A DNA stretch of 64,000 nt, from the NCBI GenBank assembly GCA_008921705.1, contig VFFE01007083.1:1-64000 (forward strand), read 5' to 3'. The position numbers were made by a program, and so were the translations under genes. A model generated the notes under the pieces. It saw only the letters and a program-made list of their open reading frames with translations. It was not told the DNA's origin and did not search any database. The stretch comes from Burhinus oedicnemus. Its lineage: Eukaryota; Chordata; Aves; Charadriiformes; Burhinidae. This document shows, piece after piece, positions 26,254 through 40,984 of this stretch (its first letter is position 1; each line of letters opens with the position of its first letter).

Positions 26254-29200
26254 AATCCTAAGAATTCCCTAGCAATCTTTTCATGCTGCTAAAGTTGTGC
26301 TGCATTACATATCAGTCTTACATACTGTAAGCATTATGTTCCTCCTTGTTCCTGAGCTACATCTTACACCTGAGTTTCTCCTGCAACCATGAGGTCGATG
26401 TAGTTAGTACAATGACCTGGAAGTCCCTGGTTGTGAAACAAGTGGAATGTACTTACAGACCTGAAAACTACTGTGTATTCATATAGGTGCTACTTTCCTG
26501 TTAACTATTTAGACCTATACAGATTGAGATCCCTTTGTAGTAGTGGTGTGAAAAGCCATAGAAAAAGACAGTGGAGTTGCTGGAATCCAATGGAGATTAC
26601 AGTCTAGCTTCAGAGGCAGTAACTAATAGCAATCTTCTAAAGAAAGACCAGGGCAAGGTGTGTAATTTAACATGCTGATGTTCTTAATGGTTCCCTGAGA
26701 AAGACTAGCTGCTTCATAACTTATCTCAATCTGGAGTCATTGTTCTGTGTGTGTGATAAATCTACTGATGGTAACAGTTGATGAAGAGTCTTCCCTAGCC
26801 CGGCTGTCAGGATTGTAGCATGCAGAGTTGAGAAATCTGTTATCTGGCAGGCATGGTGTGAAATGCAGTGAGAATCACAACGCCCAGTATAGCTCTGAAT
26901 TTGTTATATTTTGAATCAGGAAAAAGTTGAAGCTTGAATTGAGATTTTTTTTTTTTTGTCATTTTTATTTCTGTGGTCTGCTATTAATTAAATGGGCATG
27001 TTAAGAAACTAATGTCTTTACATTAAATAACTTATATGCTTGATAGTTTGGACTCTGTTTGAATTTGACCAGAGCTGGCAGCAATTAAGAGGTAAGGAGA
27101 AGGCAGCATGGGAGTAAAGACAAGGATGCAGGCTGTGATACAGTGGTGAGAAGAAGATAGTATCAGTTAGGCTCAGGTACTAAAGAAACTGGAGAGTACT
27201 GCTCACTTCTGCCAAACTTAGGTAGTGAAGGAGTAGGGGGAAGCATTTCTTCTCTTCAAAATTAGCACAGGTTTCTGTTCAAACAGGAATAGTGCTTGCC
27301 CTAATCATAAGGGTAAAGATGAGGAGTGACAGGTTAAAACTATAGCAAGGGATTGAAAGAAAGAACCCAGTCAAGCTTTGCCAGCCCAGAGTGGGTAAGA
27401 GATGGCTCCAAATCCACCAGGCTTTCTCACTCCCAGGACCAGGTGAGTGCATGTGAGCCTATTTACTCCCAGTCCTTGAGCGTCTGCTGCTCTGGGAGGG
27501 GAAGGTGTGTTTATTATTCAGCCAAATGGCTCTGCTTGTGTGGCAAGAGAATGACTCAAATATGCCTTGGAAGCTGTGGTGAGGGTGATGACATCACTGG
27601 GCAAGTGCGTCACTACAGCAATCTCAGTAAGCTCATGAAAAGATAAATCTTAATAACAAGACAGGGAATATGATGATACAGATCTCCAGCAGCAAGCCTG
27701 GGGAAGTGTGAAGGCTTTGGGAAGGGATGAAGGGAAAGCATGCATGGACATGACTAGGTTCTGGCTCTGATGCTCTTAGGCAAGCCTGTGCCACCCCTTT
27801 AGGCTTTAGACATATGTGGCCTGTCACCTGAGCTGAGGGATTGGTGCCAGTGAGGGATGGCCCTGGAGGGAGGATTCCTTATTATTCTCCAGGTAGGGGC
27901 GGACCATTATAGTACATGGTGAAAGGACTTAATACAGCCCAGGGAGAGCTGGTTGTGTCATGGATACTCCTGGATGGGAATAAGGGAAACCTAAGGACAG
28001 CTGCAGAGACAGCTGAATGAAGACACAGAGCTCTGTGAAATCTAGCTGAATTTGGTGTAATGGTCTTGCTGCAGCTGCTAGGACTGTCTCCCATCCATCT
28101 CCCCATACAAAGGGGCTGGATACTTTTGTCAGTCCTATCCTCTTTAAAGCCTTGAAGCAAGTTGCTGTCCCTGCTGCTAAGGGAGCGGGAAGGAGCAGTG
28201 GGGATAAACCTACTCAGTCCTGCAGATTCAAGTTTTCATAAGTGCTTTATCTGCTCACCAGGAAGGAGTGTTGGGGATTGGAAGCAGCAAACACAGGCCA
28301 CGGCCATTGCATGTGCAGGCTTCCTCAGCTTGTCCTGCGTGCCTGCCAGTTCTCCTTATTCCCACATATTCATTCTTGGGTTTTGCAGCTCTCATGCTTG
28401 CATAGGAAAGGGCTGTGAAGGAGGAAGCCAGATATTAGTGGTTTAGGGGACTCCATCCAGCCCCCTCCTCAGAAATAAAGAAGACCTACAGAGAGAGAAA
28501 CAAGGCCCCGATGCACCGCAGCCATCCGTACAGAGCAGCCTCCCTTACCCACTGGGGGAACGCTGATACTGCACCGTAACTACCCATCAAAATGGGACTC
28601 TTCATTGTGCCCATTCTTTCTCTACGCAATTGCTGCTAGATTACTAGATCTTTTAAGATGCCATTCCCACTTCCCTTCCTGGTTGGAAGGGGAAGAAGTC
28701 TTTGAAATCTGCTTTTGTGTCCAAGAGCCTCTTGGAGCCTCTCTCTTCCCCTGATTTCTTTTATTATGCCTCCCACTTCAACCAAGGCCCTGGAGACGTG
28801 AACTGTGTTCCTATACCTGTGGCTTGCATCCATTACAGAGCACAGGTGCTCTCAGCTTTACCTGTTTATGAACTTGCCCAGTTTGCTAGTGCATTTGACA
28901 TGCTGTCAGACTTCCCAGGCCCCTTTTCCATCTGATATTGATGGTAAAGTAGAAGCAACATAGAAGCAGGTGTCCATTACTCGGGGTTTCCAGGGAAAGC
29001 TTGGGACAATGGATGCCCAAGTCATGGAGAAAGGGAAAGACCAGAGCCAACTGTCTCACTGGAAAATTTGTGTAATGGACACCTGGAAGGAGGCTGCTGC
29101 AGCTTTGCCATCATATCCTTTGTGGCACCGTTCTTTAGCAGTCTGCCTCCTGGCTTTCAGAGCACCCTCAATCATTGCACCGTGAGAGGAGTCAGAGCTA

Positions 29201-29756
29201 CAGGCTGGTCTGTAGAGAAATCTCCTTCCTAGCAAGACTGCCGGGTTCCCCCAGACACAGAGCCTCTATAGGTAAAGTACAACATTGACATAGCTTTCCG
29301 GCTGTCCTCGTTGCTGTGAGAAGAGAAAACCCTAGCATGAATTTTCCCTGGTTCTAATCCATGTAGCCATACCACCTTGTACTTTTGGCTGCCACTGAGC
29401 TCCACCCTGTCAGTGAAAAATTGTGTGGACACAGATCACTGCAGGCTGACACGTCCATTTCCTTGGCAGATTAGGGATTTACACTCAGTCATCCAGCAGG
29501 TTACTGTGGGTGTAATAGGCAGGGGTGAGGGTGAGATTCTAACATGGAAATTTTGGGGGTGACAGTTTGAAAACCAGGTATTCTGAACAAAATATCTGGG
29601 CTTTTTTTGATCCTCTTAAAAATAGAAGCAAAATGGTGGGTTTGCTGTTTTAACTAACTGCACTTAGAGATGTTTCAATGAGCAAATGTGTCTTGCTTGT
29701 TGAAATCTTTCTCCCTATCTGCTCCCTCCTTTGTTATTTTCCCTCTGCAACTTGAG

Positions 29757-29880
29757 AGACCTGGATTGAAGCCCCTTCTCCTTCACAGATGTTAGGTATG
29801 ACCTTAGGCAAACACCTTTGCTTTCTACACACAGCTGGGAAAAATGCACTGGCCCATCTCACAGAGGCACTACAAATATC
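29757..29880 (+). repeat. MIR/L2-like ancient repeat fragment
   Basis: The sequence passes through GACCTGGATTGAAGCCCCTT, ATGACCTTAGGCAAACACCT and 'agctgggaaaaatgcactggcccatctcacagagg', in the same order as the plus strand of a MIR/L2-type element ('cctgggttc', 'gaccttgggcaagtcac', 'ctgtaaaatggg'). It is diverged but colinear over more than 100 bp. Confidence 0.5.
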
Positions 29881-29992
29881 ACGTACTTAGGATACTCAGA
29901 CATTCAACTGCTATGGTATTGCAGGCCATTTCAGTTTCTTAGATAGTTTTAAGCTATTTTTGCAACGAAGGAAATGAACGTGAAGCAGGAGT

Positions 29993-30017
29993 GGAGTACA
30001 GGTATGGAGTACAGGTA
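29993..30017 (+). repeat. Two-copy tandem duplication, 13-bp spacing
   Basis: GGAGTACAGGTA occurs at 29,993-30,004 and again at 30,006-30,017. This is a local replication-slippage type duplication. Confidence 0.85.
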
Positions 30018-33000
30018 GAGAACCCAGAAGTGAGTTAAACAAACAGGAGAAGAGGTCAGTCTATTTCCATAAATCAAACAAACGTCAAACGTCTCCTGGC
30101 ACCATGCTATGTCAGCATCTTCCACTGAGAGTAGATACTGGCCTGGGTGAGCAGCACTAAGTCTCCTTTCCCAAGAAGCTTGAAAACTTTCCCTTTTAGC
30201 CAGTCATCAGCAGATCATCTATGAGCAAATCTGTTGGGGATATAGGAAAAACTTTCAACCTATTTAACATGCCCGGTGCAGGCAAAAACTCACTGTGAAC
30301 TCAGCTGAACAAAGAGCGGCTGGAGGAAGCAGCAATTGCGTTTTGGAGGTTGCAGAGATATAGGGACACTGGAGAGAGCAAATGGAATTCCAGAGATTTT
30401 TCACGTGCAAATGGATATTTCCTTTGAGAGTCTCTAGACTAAATAATACTCCTTGTGTCTAAATGGACAATATATCCTGCTGACCTGGCAGCATCCTCTC
30501 AGTCCAGCACAAACCAAATAATGCCCTACAGCTGCTTGAGAAGGATAGAAAAGGGGGAGGGGAGGAAAGAGGAGGAGGCATGAGGCAGGTTGATCTTCTT
30601 TATAATTTCTCCCTGTCCCTCTCACATTTCTCCTTCCTGTTTTTCATACCTGCGAAATCTGAACACTTTGGTTAATGTTATGCTGCAAGTCAAAAAAGAA
30701 ATGGTCTGTGCTACGCAGATGGTTGCCTCAGAGAAAGGAGACAGTACTTTTTCGCCTTGTCTAACAGTGCAGATGGGTTGCAGCTTGTTGTGCGGCATGG
30801 GGCATTCAGAAGATGTTTGGACCACGTGCTCGGTAGTAGCCTGAGAAGGGTGCAAGCATTTTTTCAACAGAAGGGAGAGTCTTTGGTTCTTTGCAGCTGG
30901 GAGGGTGCAGTGAGCGAGCTGACAGGAAGGGTGCTGATGTAGTCGTTCCCCGCTTCGTGGAGGAGAATGAACTACGTGACCTCTCAAAGGCTTCTTCTGG
31001 GATGAAATGATTCAGCACCCCCACGCTGACACTTCCCCCTCACAGTTGCATTTACGGCTGTCAGATGAGGGATTTGGCCCACTGAGATGGGCAGCAGTTC
31101 ACTGCACTGCCCACTTCTTTCTCTGTTTAAATCCAGTTCAAGTGCCCGGGGTGACATAATTTCTCACAGGTCAGATGGGCATGACATAGGGGCGAGGCCA
31201 TTCCCACAAATCGTAGCACTGATTACTGATAGTGTGGCCTTCCACCAGAAAGCTTCCAAGATCTGCAAGTGTCTCTGGCCTGTGTTGTCTGTCCCTCTCC
31301 CTCCGAAGACTAGATGCTGCAGAAACCAGTCTCTGCTGATATCCCCCTTCACTTTACAGAAAAGGCAGCAGATACTTGAAAGCAGAGAGCCATCAGTTCC
31401 ACACCAGTGTGAAATGGGACTCAGCATGGGGAAATGGCACGTTCTTATTCTTGGAGTGTGGGAGAAACTTGTTTTGCTGAAACTCTTCCCATTGCACATA
31501 ATGAAAGATGGTCTCTTGCTTTGAACCCTTGCAAAGTTGACATACAAAACTACGGCTCTAAGTGGGAGGTGTTTGCCCCACAGTTTATCTAAGTGTTGTA
31601 CAGCACAGAATCAGGGGCCTCTGTTCATGGCTAGAGAGAAACTGAGTAAGGCTAATCTCACAGATTAGGAAAACAGCCTCCTTAAAAACCTGTTAGGGAG
31701 AAGGGACATTTTCCTAGTGAAAGCACTGGAGGATTCAATTCCTTGACCTTTCTCTGACTTCCAGGATGAGCTAACATTTGGGCAGTATACTTTCTGCTTG
31801 GATGATCTATTTCTACCTATGAGAGACAGTGACATCTCTGTGTTCAGGGCAGAGGTTTGTAGTACAGACATTTGCCCAGTGCGTGGGATTCTCAGGAGAA
31901 AGTACTCTGTGTGTGCAAGCTATTATTAAAGCCAATTATGTCTGTAAAAGTTTCTTTCCGGGTGGAAGGTTGAGGTGTTCCATGACATGCAAGTCACACA
32001 AAGGACACAGATGGGTATTTATTGCTACATGAGTCCAACCTTACTCTTCCCCTTCTGCTCCCCCACCATCACCTGCAGAACCTGTTCTCCCTACCTGGAG
32101 GCGGTAACCTAAAACCCTTTGTAGCAAGATGAAGAAAGGAGAGGGAAGAGCAGTCATGTCCAGCTCTTGATGTGACACTCCTTTCCCTGAAGGGCTGAAG
32201 GAAGATTTGACATGGAGACTTCCTTTACCCTGTTATCATTGACTGATGCCGTCGCTTTGCCTGGCTGGCTCAGCCAGCTTGTCTCACAGGGTGGCTATGT
32301 TCTATGAGGCTTGGGATATTAACAGCCACCAGACATGACTTAGCCACACTACGGTAACATACCAGAGAGCCACTGTCTGGTGAGATGTATAAGCAGTTAA
32401 AATCCTTATCTGATTCCTGCACCAAGGCCAAGATGGAATCAAAGTCATCTTGCGAGCCTAGTATAAAGGTACAGTTTCCACAAGGAAGCCAGAGAGCTGG
32501 CTGAAAGCTCAGACTCACAGGCAAATAATAATGCATTTTGTGTCCATCTTATTTCAGCCCAAGAGCTCAAAGGGGTCCATAGATATTAATCCTCGACTAG
32601 ATCAGTTTTATCCATAAACAGGCTAAGATTCTGTAACAAATCATTCTGTAACTCTTATGTTTCCTCAACTAGATCTTTAGCTGACATTGTCAGCTCAGGA
32701 CAATGTCACCCAAACCTTACTTGGCAGTGGACTACATTTATGTCGCATAGAATTGAATTAATTGCAAGGAGCTGCTGAGATTGTATATCCAGTAATGCCT
32801 TACTCCCTCACAGCCTGAGCAGCCTGCAGGCTCATTGTACTCATGTTCTCTTGTATTCAAGATGCGGTACAGATGCTGACTTCTGTTACTGTCATGAACT
32901 GGTCACTTCTTAGAGTTGTGAGAGAGTTGCTGCCACTCAGTCCACTGGATGGTGTCAAACTGTCAAGAGAGTTTCATTGTGAATGTTGCCTGCTGAATGT

Positions 33001-36000
33001 GGGCATTTTTGCTGTTGTGATTGAATGGAGATTTGCGTACATCTCAGGTAATTGCTGAGCTGTTCAGCTGCTCCTCGCTCTTTTCATCTGTTGTGGCAAC
33101 AGGTAAAATCAAATTTATTCTTGAAGAAAAACCTACTGCAGTTCAAAATTACCCATGAGATGTGGTCAGTTCGGTGTCTTGCTGGAGCTCAGGTAGGGGA
33201 TTAGACAGTGATCTTAAGTCCTGTTGTGTCCCATTCTCAGAAGCCCCACTCCTGCTGATAGGGCAGCTTCTTCCTTTCTCCAGTAAGTTGTGACCTCTGT
33301 CCTTGGGGCTGCGGTACCCTACATTTATACCCTGATGTATAAATAACTTTGCGCCTCATCGTTTTTGAATGTTGTTTATACCCCACTGCCTGCCACGTCA
33401 TGTGCCAAGGTTATAAATATGCTACTGCGTCTAGACTGTATCTAAACTTGGCATTGGGTACCCAAGTTCATGAGGGGAGCAGTTTCATCTATTGGCACAA
33501 AGAGGGTGCACCAATGTGTTTGATCAGAGGTCCAGAGGGGACTTGGCAAGAGAATTCTCTCCTCCTGCCATGCCAGAGTAGCACTGGCCCCGCTTTTTGA
33601 AGGGGCCTTGGAAACTCTTTTCCTCCCCTGCTCCAAAGCTACTGGGCACCCAGCCTAAAGGAAATACCTGACCTTATCCTTTCCTGATGTGCTTCAATGC
33701 ACCATTGAGTGCCAGAGGCCCGAAACATCACAGACTCACCTTCACTAGCCTGGACAGATCCAAGCTGCGGCTGGGCTTGGGCTGGCAAGGCAGACTGAGA
33801 TACTGGGGGTGGGGGAGCGGAATTGCTGCAAGACTGAGCTGGAAAGGAAGAACAAACAAGCATTAGCTGCCTGTTAAAGCCATGCTGATATAGCTGCAGC
33901 AGGAACCTCTGCTAGTAAATACAGAGTCACAAGCAAAGCTGATACGCAACTTCTGAGTGATGAGATGTATTTTGACTAAGGACAGTGGACCACTTAAGGC
34001 CAGATTGTCTGTATCTACATCTACATAAGGGAGGCTACATGAACTCCTTCCCACTTCTGGGTTTTGTTTGGAGGCTAAGAGCACTCTTGGCATATTGTGG
34101 GGCTGTTATATGATGGATGAATGACAGAACAGAGGATCACATCTCACATAAGAGCACTGGCTGTAAATATATTTTGTGCCAGCATTGGTCAGACCCATGT
34201 GAAATCTCACTGGGCCATAACCTTAGGAAGCAGCATGCTAAAGCCTGGTTGACTCCATAGGCTGGTTCACTGCTATACAGCATTGTTCCTCTAACTCACA
34301 AAGGCCACAGCACTCCCTGAAGGAACAGGCAATCAGGACAGACTTTTTGTTGCTTGACTGAATGTGAAACATCTCAGTGTGGTTGTGGCATGTAGGCAGG
34401 CAGGGCTCCCAACAGCTGGGAGCGCAGAATTGGCAGTCAGTCCCTGAGAAGTCCCTGATGATTTATTGGACACAGTTGACCTTCTACAGGCCTTAGAAAG
34501 GTAGAGCAAGTGTGCATCCATTATGGGGTCCAGCTGCTCTGACTAAGCAAGCCCAAGAAGGCAAAGCTGAATGAATAAAGGACCAAGACAGAAAAAAAGA
34601 AAGGGAGCAAAATGGGTCAGTGATGACTCAGCTGAAATATGACTGTCCAGTTGCAAGAGGCACAGCGAGCCAGGCACAGTGAAAGGGCAGGCTTGGGAAT
34701 AGTGGGTCCGGGACCCACAGCTCTGGGCAGAACCTGTATTCTGCCCCGGATGGTGCTCAGTACCAGCCCCCCGGTGCCTTTAGCCAGGCTAACAGAGGGT
34801 AGCATCGCCCTTGGGTGCGCACAGCAAGGCAGCACTGGCTCTGGCTGGACCTGCTGCTCCTGGCATGGTACCCTCTAGCTGAACAAGATGGAGATGATGC
34901 AGACTGTAACTCTTCTCTCGGATCTTGTGTGAATCTCTCCCACCTGGGAAGCAGTCCTGCCTTTAGCAATATTTATGAGGAAATATCCAATCAACCCGAA
35001 CAAGATGTAACAAATTCTACCTTGCCACACCGGAGGGTTCTCAGTGCTGCTGCTACTGGCTGTCTAGGGTGGTGGAGTTGCTTTAGCCATGAGGGATGGT
35101 CATTTGGCTATCAACGAAAGGGAATAGGAGCAGATTCTGTCTCTGTCATGATGCATAGAGAAGACTGTGTAGGACTTGATTACTTTCTGGCCCCAGAATT
35201 TTCGTTTTCTGACAACTCCAGCTCTTCTTGTGTTGTTGGGCTGCAAGAATTACAGAGGTCTTGACTCAATTCTTCTCTTGCTTTCAAAGGGGAACAAAAG
35301 ACAAAAACATGCATGAGAAATCTCTTTCATGTAAAATTGCAGGGGCTACTGCTACTTTGCTCCCAGAACTGTGCTAGTGCCCACACAGCTTACATGTGTG
35401 TGTAAGACTCTGAGGTTAGTCTTAAAAAGCAAAGAAAAATCTGAAGCAAAATTGATTGCAGTTGTACTGGCAAAAATCACTCGGCTCTTCAGTAATCTGA
35501 AAACTGCTCCCATTCATGGAGTTAAACATTCCCTCATATAAAGGGTCCCAGCAGGGGACAGTAAAAGGAATTGAATAACAGTTCAAAAAGATATACTTTG
35601 GAACTCCACCATCATCTCACGGTATTTAAAACTCTTGAACGATTCCCAAGGATTGCTTTGCCAGTGCCTGACTGGGAGCATGCATCCAAGCAGTGATTAT
35701 TTCTGTTGGGGAAAGATTTCCACCCATTCAGTACAAAAGGCGTCACCCTGGATTCCTGTGTACTTTTCTCCAGAATACCTGATAGGTGCTTTCAATGCCT
35801 AGAAGATGTGAGAGCTGGCCCATATCAGACATGGCCTGTTGCACTTAAAGATGCAGGTCTTAATGTGGCTTGGTGGCAAATTCTGATCTGGTATGGCTGT
35901 CCTGTCACCTCACAGGGAGTCTGTCGGCTGCCAAACATGTATGTTCCAAGTTGCTCAGGGACTGATCCCTCACTTATTGACTTGGGGTGCAGAAAAGGAG

Positions 36001-36161
36001 GAATAGGAGAAGAAAGGAAAATAAAAAGTTTTTTGGGGTGCTGAAAGCACCCAGCAGGCACCTAACTGAACTGTAACAACACACTTGGGCAGGAAGTGTG
36101 TCTGTTTGCAGACACCAGCTAAAGTATGAGCTAGGGTGCAACCACTGCCACAGAGATAACC

Positions 36162-36177
36162 AAAAAAAAAAAAAAAA
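36162..36177 (+). repeat. Poly(A) run, 16 A
   Basis: Sixteen consecutive A residues. No retrocopy or SINE body is recognisable immediately 5' of it. Confidence 0.85.
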
Positions 36178-39100
36178 TCCCTCTGCAGATTTATGGGCAC
36201 AGAGGAACTGAAATTGCTAAATGGCTGTGGTTTCCCTGCTTGACATGTCCCCTGACCCCCGCTCCAGAAATTATCTGCAGCATCAGGGGCACAGCACTTG
36301 CCTCCTACATGTTACTGCTTGTAACCTGACTTGCTGTTTTTTTCCTCGTGCATTAGGTCAGAAATTCATGCAAGGCACCATCCCTAGAAGTCCCATTTGG
36401 ACTGCTCTTTGGCAGCACCCTCATTTCAGTCATGATATACTGAGCAATGTGTAGAAGTGTTTATTTTGTTTCCTGATAGCAGATTGAGCCTCAACACTGC
36501 TAGAACTGAGTTTTGACTCGGGAGATGAGCACATTTGATACGAAGGCTGTAGCAGGGACACCAGGCTTGATGCTATCCACTTTATGCGGATGATATTCCT
36601 TGTGACTTCAGTGAGTGAGCTGCCTGCATGAGCAGTACAGGACTGCTGAGTGTCTGCCACAGCCTTCGTTCCAGCTCCTTAACCCCTTGCATGGACTGAA
36701 AGGCTGCGTGTGTTGAGTTCAGGCTGTGGCTCAAGAGGACGGAGTATGTACTGCAGGATGGTATATTTGGCTGTAAGTACTCCTAGTGTGTGTCAGAGCA
36801 CACATACTTTCTAGAGGATATGTCGTGGGGCTTGTAGGTAGGAGAGAGCTACCAATGGGAGTGGTGACAGCTGGGCTGCATTTGCCCCATGGGTTTCCAT
36901 GTGTTTGGAGAAACCAAAGGGTGTGAGGGGTGGGGGGGGATGCTGTGGATTTTGTGTCAGGCGCTGTGTGCTGAATGAGGTACCTGCCCAGGAATCCAGC
37001 TGGGGATGTTTCTCCTCCAAGCTCTCCAGTATTCTGGGATGTCCTGGGGAGGCTGCAGAGCTCATTTCCTCAGCGCCTGGCACAAATACTGCCTCCCAGC
37101 TCTCCAGCAGCCATGCAAAGCTGCAGGGAGGCCATGAGGTGAGGCTTGTTTGAGCTGTTACCTGGGCAACAGCTAAACACTGACTTCAGATAATAATTGT
37201 AAAATAACTTAGCGTCAGGGTGATGAGGCGGGGGGAGAGAGGGGCTGCCACTGCCCATGGTCCCAGGGAGCCCCATAAAATCCTCGGTGAAAAGCTACTT
37301 GTGCAAGCCAAACTGGCTGAAGCTCAACTTGTGCTCAGAGTTCTTGACAAACTATACCCAGGCAGAAGCACTGTGGTGTCCTGGTCCTTTCAGGTGGCCT
37401 CCTGCATCATTATGTCCAGCCACCTGCTGCTGCCTGCCACTGCTCTGTGTTGTCTGTGGCTTTAATGAGACACTGGATGGCTCCATGAAACACATCCAAG
37501 GGGAAAGATTTACACACAGACTGTTTCCCAAGGATCCTCGAGGCAGTACAGCCTCTTGGCACACTCCTTACAGTAGCAATGTGGTCCCTTGCACCGAAGA
37601 GCTTTGCTAGACTTTAGTCAATGATATGTTATTTTTGGGGTTCATCCTTGAAACTAACAGCAAAAGAAAGAGAAAGCATTAGGGCAGGTAGCAACTCTGC
37701 CAACGTTGGTCCAGTACTGTGGCTGGATATACGGGTATGTGTGCTAGTAGCTGGTGGTGGAGTATGACCTTGTTCTGCACGGAAATAGCCTGAGTACTAT
37801 AAGCATGGCTCAGCCATGACTTGCATCTTGCTTTGCTGTGACAAAAGTTTGGCTTAAATGGGAAACAGAAAGTTGTCCCTAGATTTTTAGATGCCTCTGA
37901 AATGGAGGCCTCCTGTTTATCTGGTTGCACAGCACCTAGCACACTGAGAATCCAGGTCCATGACTAGGTCTTTAGGCACAAGAACAATATCAAGATGAAT
38001 TAAGGGGTTTTGCACAGGGTGTATAGCATGACATAAACTTGTACCCAAGCACACAACCCTTCTGCATCACATACATGTTACAGTGCAGGACTTAGTATTG
38101 GTTTGCTACTTCTAGATTTACTGGAAATGCCCGGACCAGGGTAGGTTATATAATATACAGTCATTAAAAATTACTAGTACTGTTCTGTCTCTGTGGTAAA
38201 GCTGGCCCTGGCTGCAGTGGGGACTCGATTCCAGACAGATGGAGCTGTAGCATTAGGTAGTCATGGGAGGGATGGGATTATATTTGACAAGCAGCATGAG
38301 GTCACTTTTTCAGTCCCCTTCGGGTGGGATATATCAACAGGCTGCCGTTTGCCTTGAATGCAGTGACTAATTTATCTTTTTAAATCTGCTTATGCTGCTT
38401 CCCCTTCCATCTTAACTCATTCTTGTCCTTTGCCTGTCCTCATTGTTTCAGTCAGAGATGACAAACTGTGAACCACATCAAATGATGGCATTTGCCATAG
38501 AGTCACAGGTTAGCAATGGGCATGTTTCTCCCAGTAGCCAACATAGCATAAGATCACAAACTGGCCTACCCTGCAGTCAGCCACTTGCCAACTCCTGCAG
38601 ACATCTCTACACATCCATAAAAAAGGAATAGTTATCCTTTTACGTGCCTTATTCCCTTAGACTGTGAACCATGTAGGTCTTGACGATGGGATAAAAACTG
38701 CAGTGGAATCCTGAGGATCAGATAAAAAGATATCACAACTGCAGTGGCGTTTAGGGCCTATCCAATGTTTCCCTTATGGATTGGCTTAGGCAGCGTGTTA
38801 GAAAACAGAGCATAGGCTGAAGGACCACTTCTGGAGGTGACTGGCATGTATTCCAGGAAAAGCCTAGAGAACTCCCCAGTTTGCCAGCAGATCTATTTAT
38901 GGCAAGGTCTAAAGTTAGCAGATGTGTAAGTGGTTTTGAGGGGAAGCACCAGCAGGTTACTTGCTAGGCCAGCAGAAGCTGGGTGTTAGGATGGCAACTT
39001 ACACAGTGTAGTGGATAGATGGTTTGGTTTGGATACCAGTGCCAAAGCTAGAATGAAGCCCAGCAGCACTGGGAGAAGTGGAAAATGCAAAAGCCATTGT

Positions 39101-40984
39101 ACAGTGAGCTGTTAAAGTACATTCCCTCCACCCACAAGCAACCTTGACCTGAACTGTATTTAACTGAGTGGCTCTCAAATACACGCAGAGTCACTACCAG
39201 GTTAGCTACATGCCAAATGGCCATGGTAACAAAATGCAACTCTCCTGCCAGAAGGGCTGGAACTAAAGTCCGACACAGTCCAGGACTGACAGTGGATCTC
39301 ACCAAGTGGGTTGGAGAAAATGGGTATCAGCTGGTGTAAGTCCCCACCCAGTGAGGGAGAGGACACTGGGAATAAACCTGCTCCAAATCTTTGCCTCTGA
39401 ACAAGATGTTCTTGGCGTCTGCCTGGAGCTTGTCCTACCAGATCTTGTTAAATAAGGCGACTACGTTTCTGTGCAAGTCAGGCAGGCGTTTTCACTCCCT
39501 GTCTGTTTGGTCAGCTCCTGGAATTACACCAGGTCATTCTTTCTGGTGAGGAGTGCTTGGGGGTGGAGGTGGGAGGAGGGGAATGAAACCTAGCTGATCT
39601 TGGAAGTTAGTGGCTGTCTGTGATTTCTCTTGTTAGCAAAGAAAGCCTCCGTGCTAGCGTCTGTGCTAGCAATGACAGACAGCATTGCAACTCCTGAGAG
39701 CTCCAGAGGACACTGGGCCTCAAACTCTATGGCGAATGTGGATCTAACAATTTCTTGAGCTGCAGGTTCTCTCCGATGGCAAAACTCTTACAGCTGTAAA
39801 TGCTGGAATTGAAGCATTAGCATTTCTGTTCATCCAACTCTACTGAAAGTAATTAATAGCATTTATACAGCACTTTGGATGTTTAGGTTATGTTCAGGCG
39901 TTTGAGACTTACTATTCAGAAAAGCTGCTTAAATGAGTGTGTGAATTCCACGACAGAAATGAATTCTCTGTTGCTCTCTTCAGGAAACCTTAGTGGCTGC
40001 TGCATTGTCCAGGGGGATGAATGTCTCTGAAGAGCTTCAAGATCTCCGAGTGTGGTGTGTGGAAGACACTGCCTAAACCCTTCTGGGTTCCCGTAGGCAG
40101 CTGTCTGCAGTAACCTCCTGTGCCATCATTGGAGTGACCGATCTGTAAGGCCGAGGGCCTTGCTGGTGGTCTAGTGTTCCAGTTACCTGAGGGTTTATGC
40201 TGGTGGCTGAGAAGTCCCAGCACTTCTGCCCAAGTGAGTGCCTTTCCCCTGCACTGGGCAAAGACAGCTGAGGATGCTGGTAGAGGGGCAGAGATCCCTA
40301 AGTGGGAGGAATTAGAGCTATGCAAATGGTAGATAGATGCTGAATTCCTCCATGTTTTCATTACTCACCAGAAGAGAATGCCGTGCTGTAGGCATAGGGA
40401 CAAGGTGTGAGTAGGAAGTGTGTAGGGAAGGGGGGAGCCTCTCCCACCAAGAGTATGTGCTTTGTACCCTACACTTCTTTGTTTTTCAGCTACCCAGCAA
40501 AATGAAAAACATGCGAGGGGTGGAGCAGGAGGGCAGGGATTTATGGGTTGTTTTATAGGAGATGATATAAAACACTCTTATTTCAAAATCTCTGTTGTGT
40601 TAATTTCCTCTCTCCTCCACATGCAGGAAAGAGGTACAGCAGGCTAGATCTGGGCCCTCTGCAGTCGCAGCATAAAGCTACTTAGAATGCCTGTGGTCAA
40701 TAGCTAGCCCACCCCTTCTATTATCATGCCATTTATTCTGGCTTATGGGAAACGAAACATGGAGCCAGGTGATGTGTCTGTGCTGTGGCCACTTCTGCCT
40801 GTGCTGGTTCACCAGCTCTTCCAACAGCTGTGCTGAAATGTGGAGTTACAGTAACAGCGTGCACCATTTTCTTTACAAATAACCACACTTCTGCAAAAGC
40901 ACACAGGTTGGGAAGAGAGTGGGAAGCTTCAGAGCTTCATGAAACCATTTCGCATTAAGTAAAACCAGCCTAGCCCCACAATAA

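Larger units (their letters stand above)
25766..40984. other. Intergenic stretch, no gene recognised
   Basis: No exon, RNA gene or recent transposon is recognisable. The longest frame, about 149 codons at 34,815-35,264, begins at GTG rather than ATG and has no homology I can name. I can support a CTTC repeat, one poly(A) run, one small tandem duplication and one MIR/L2-like fragment, listed separately. The rest reads as unique non-coding DNA. Confidence 0.6.

Noticed and set aside
34815..35264. 149-codon frame with a hydrophobic start and an acidic, serine-rich body
   Set aside because: It begins with GTG, not ATG, in a vertebrate context, has no splice or promoter support and matches no family I know.
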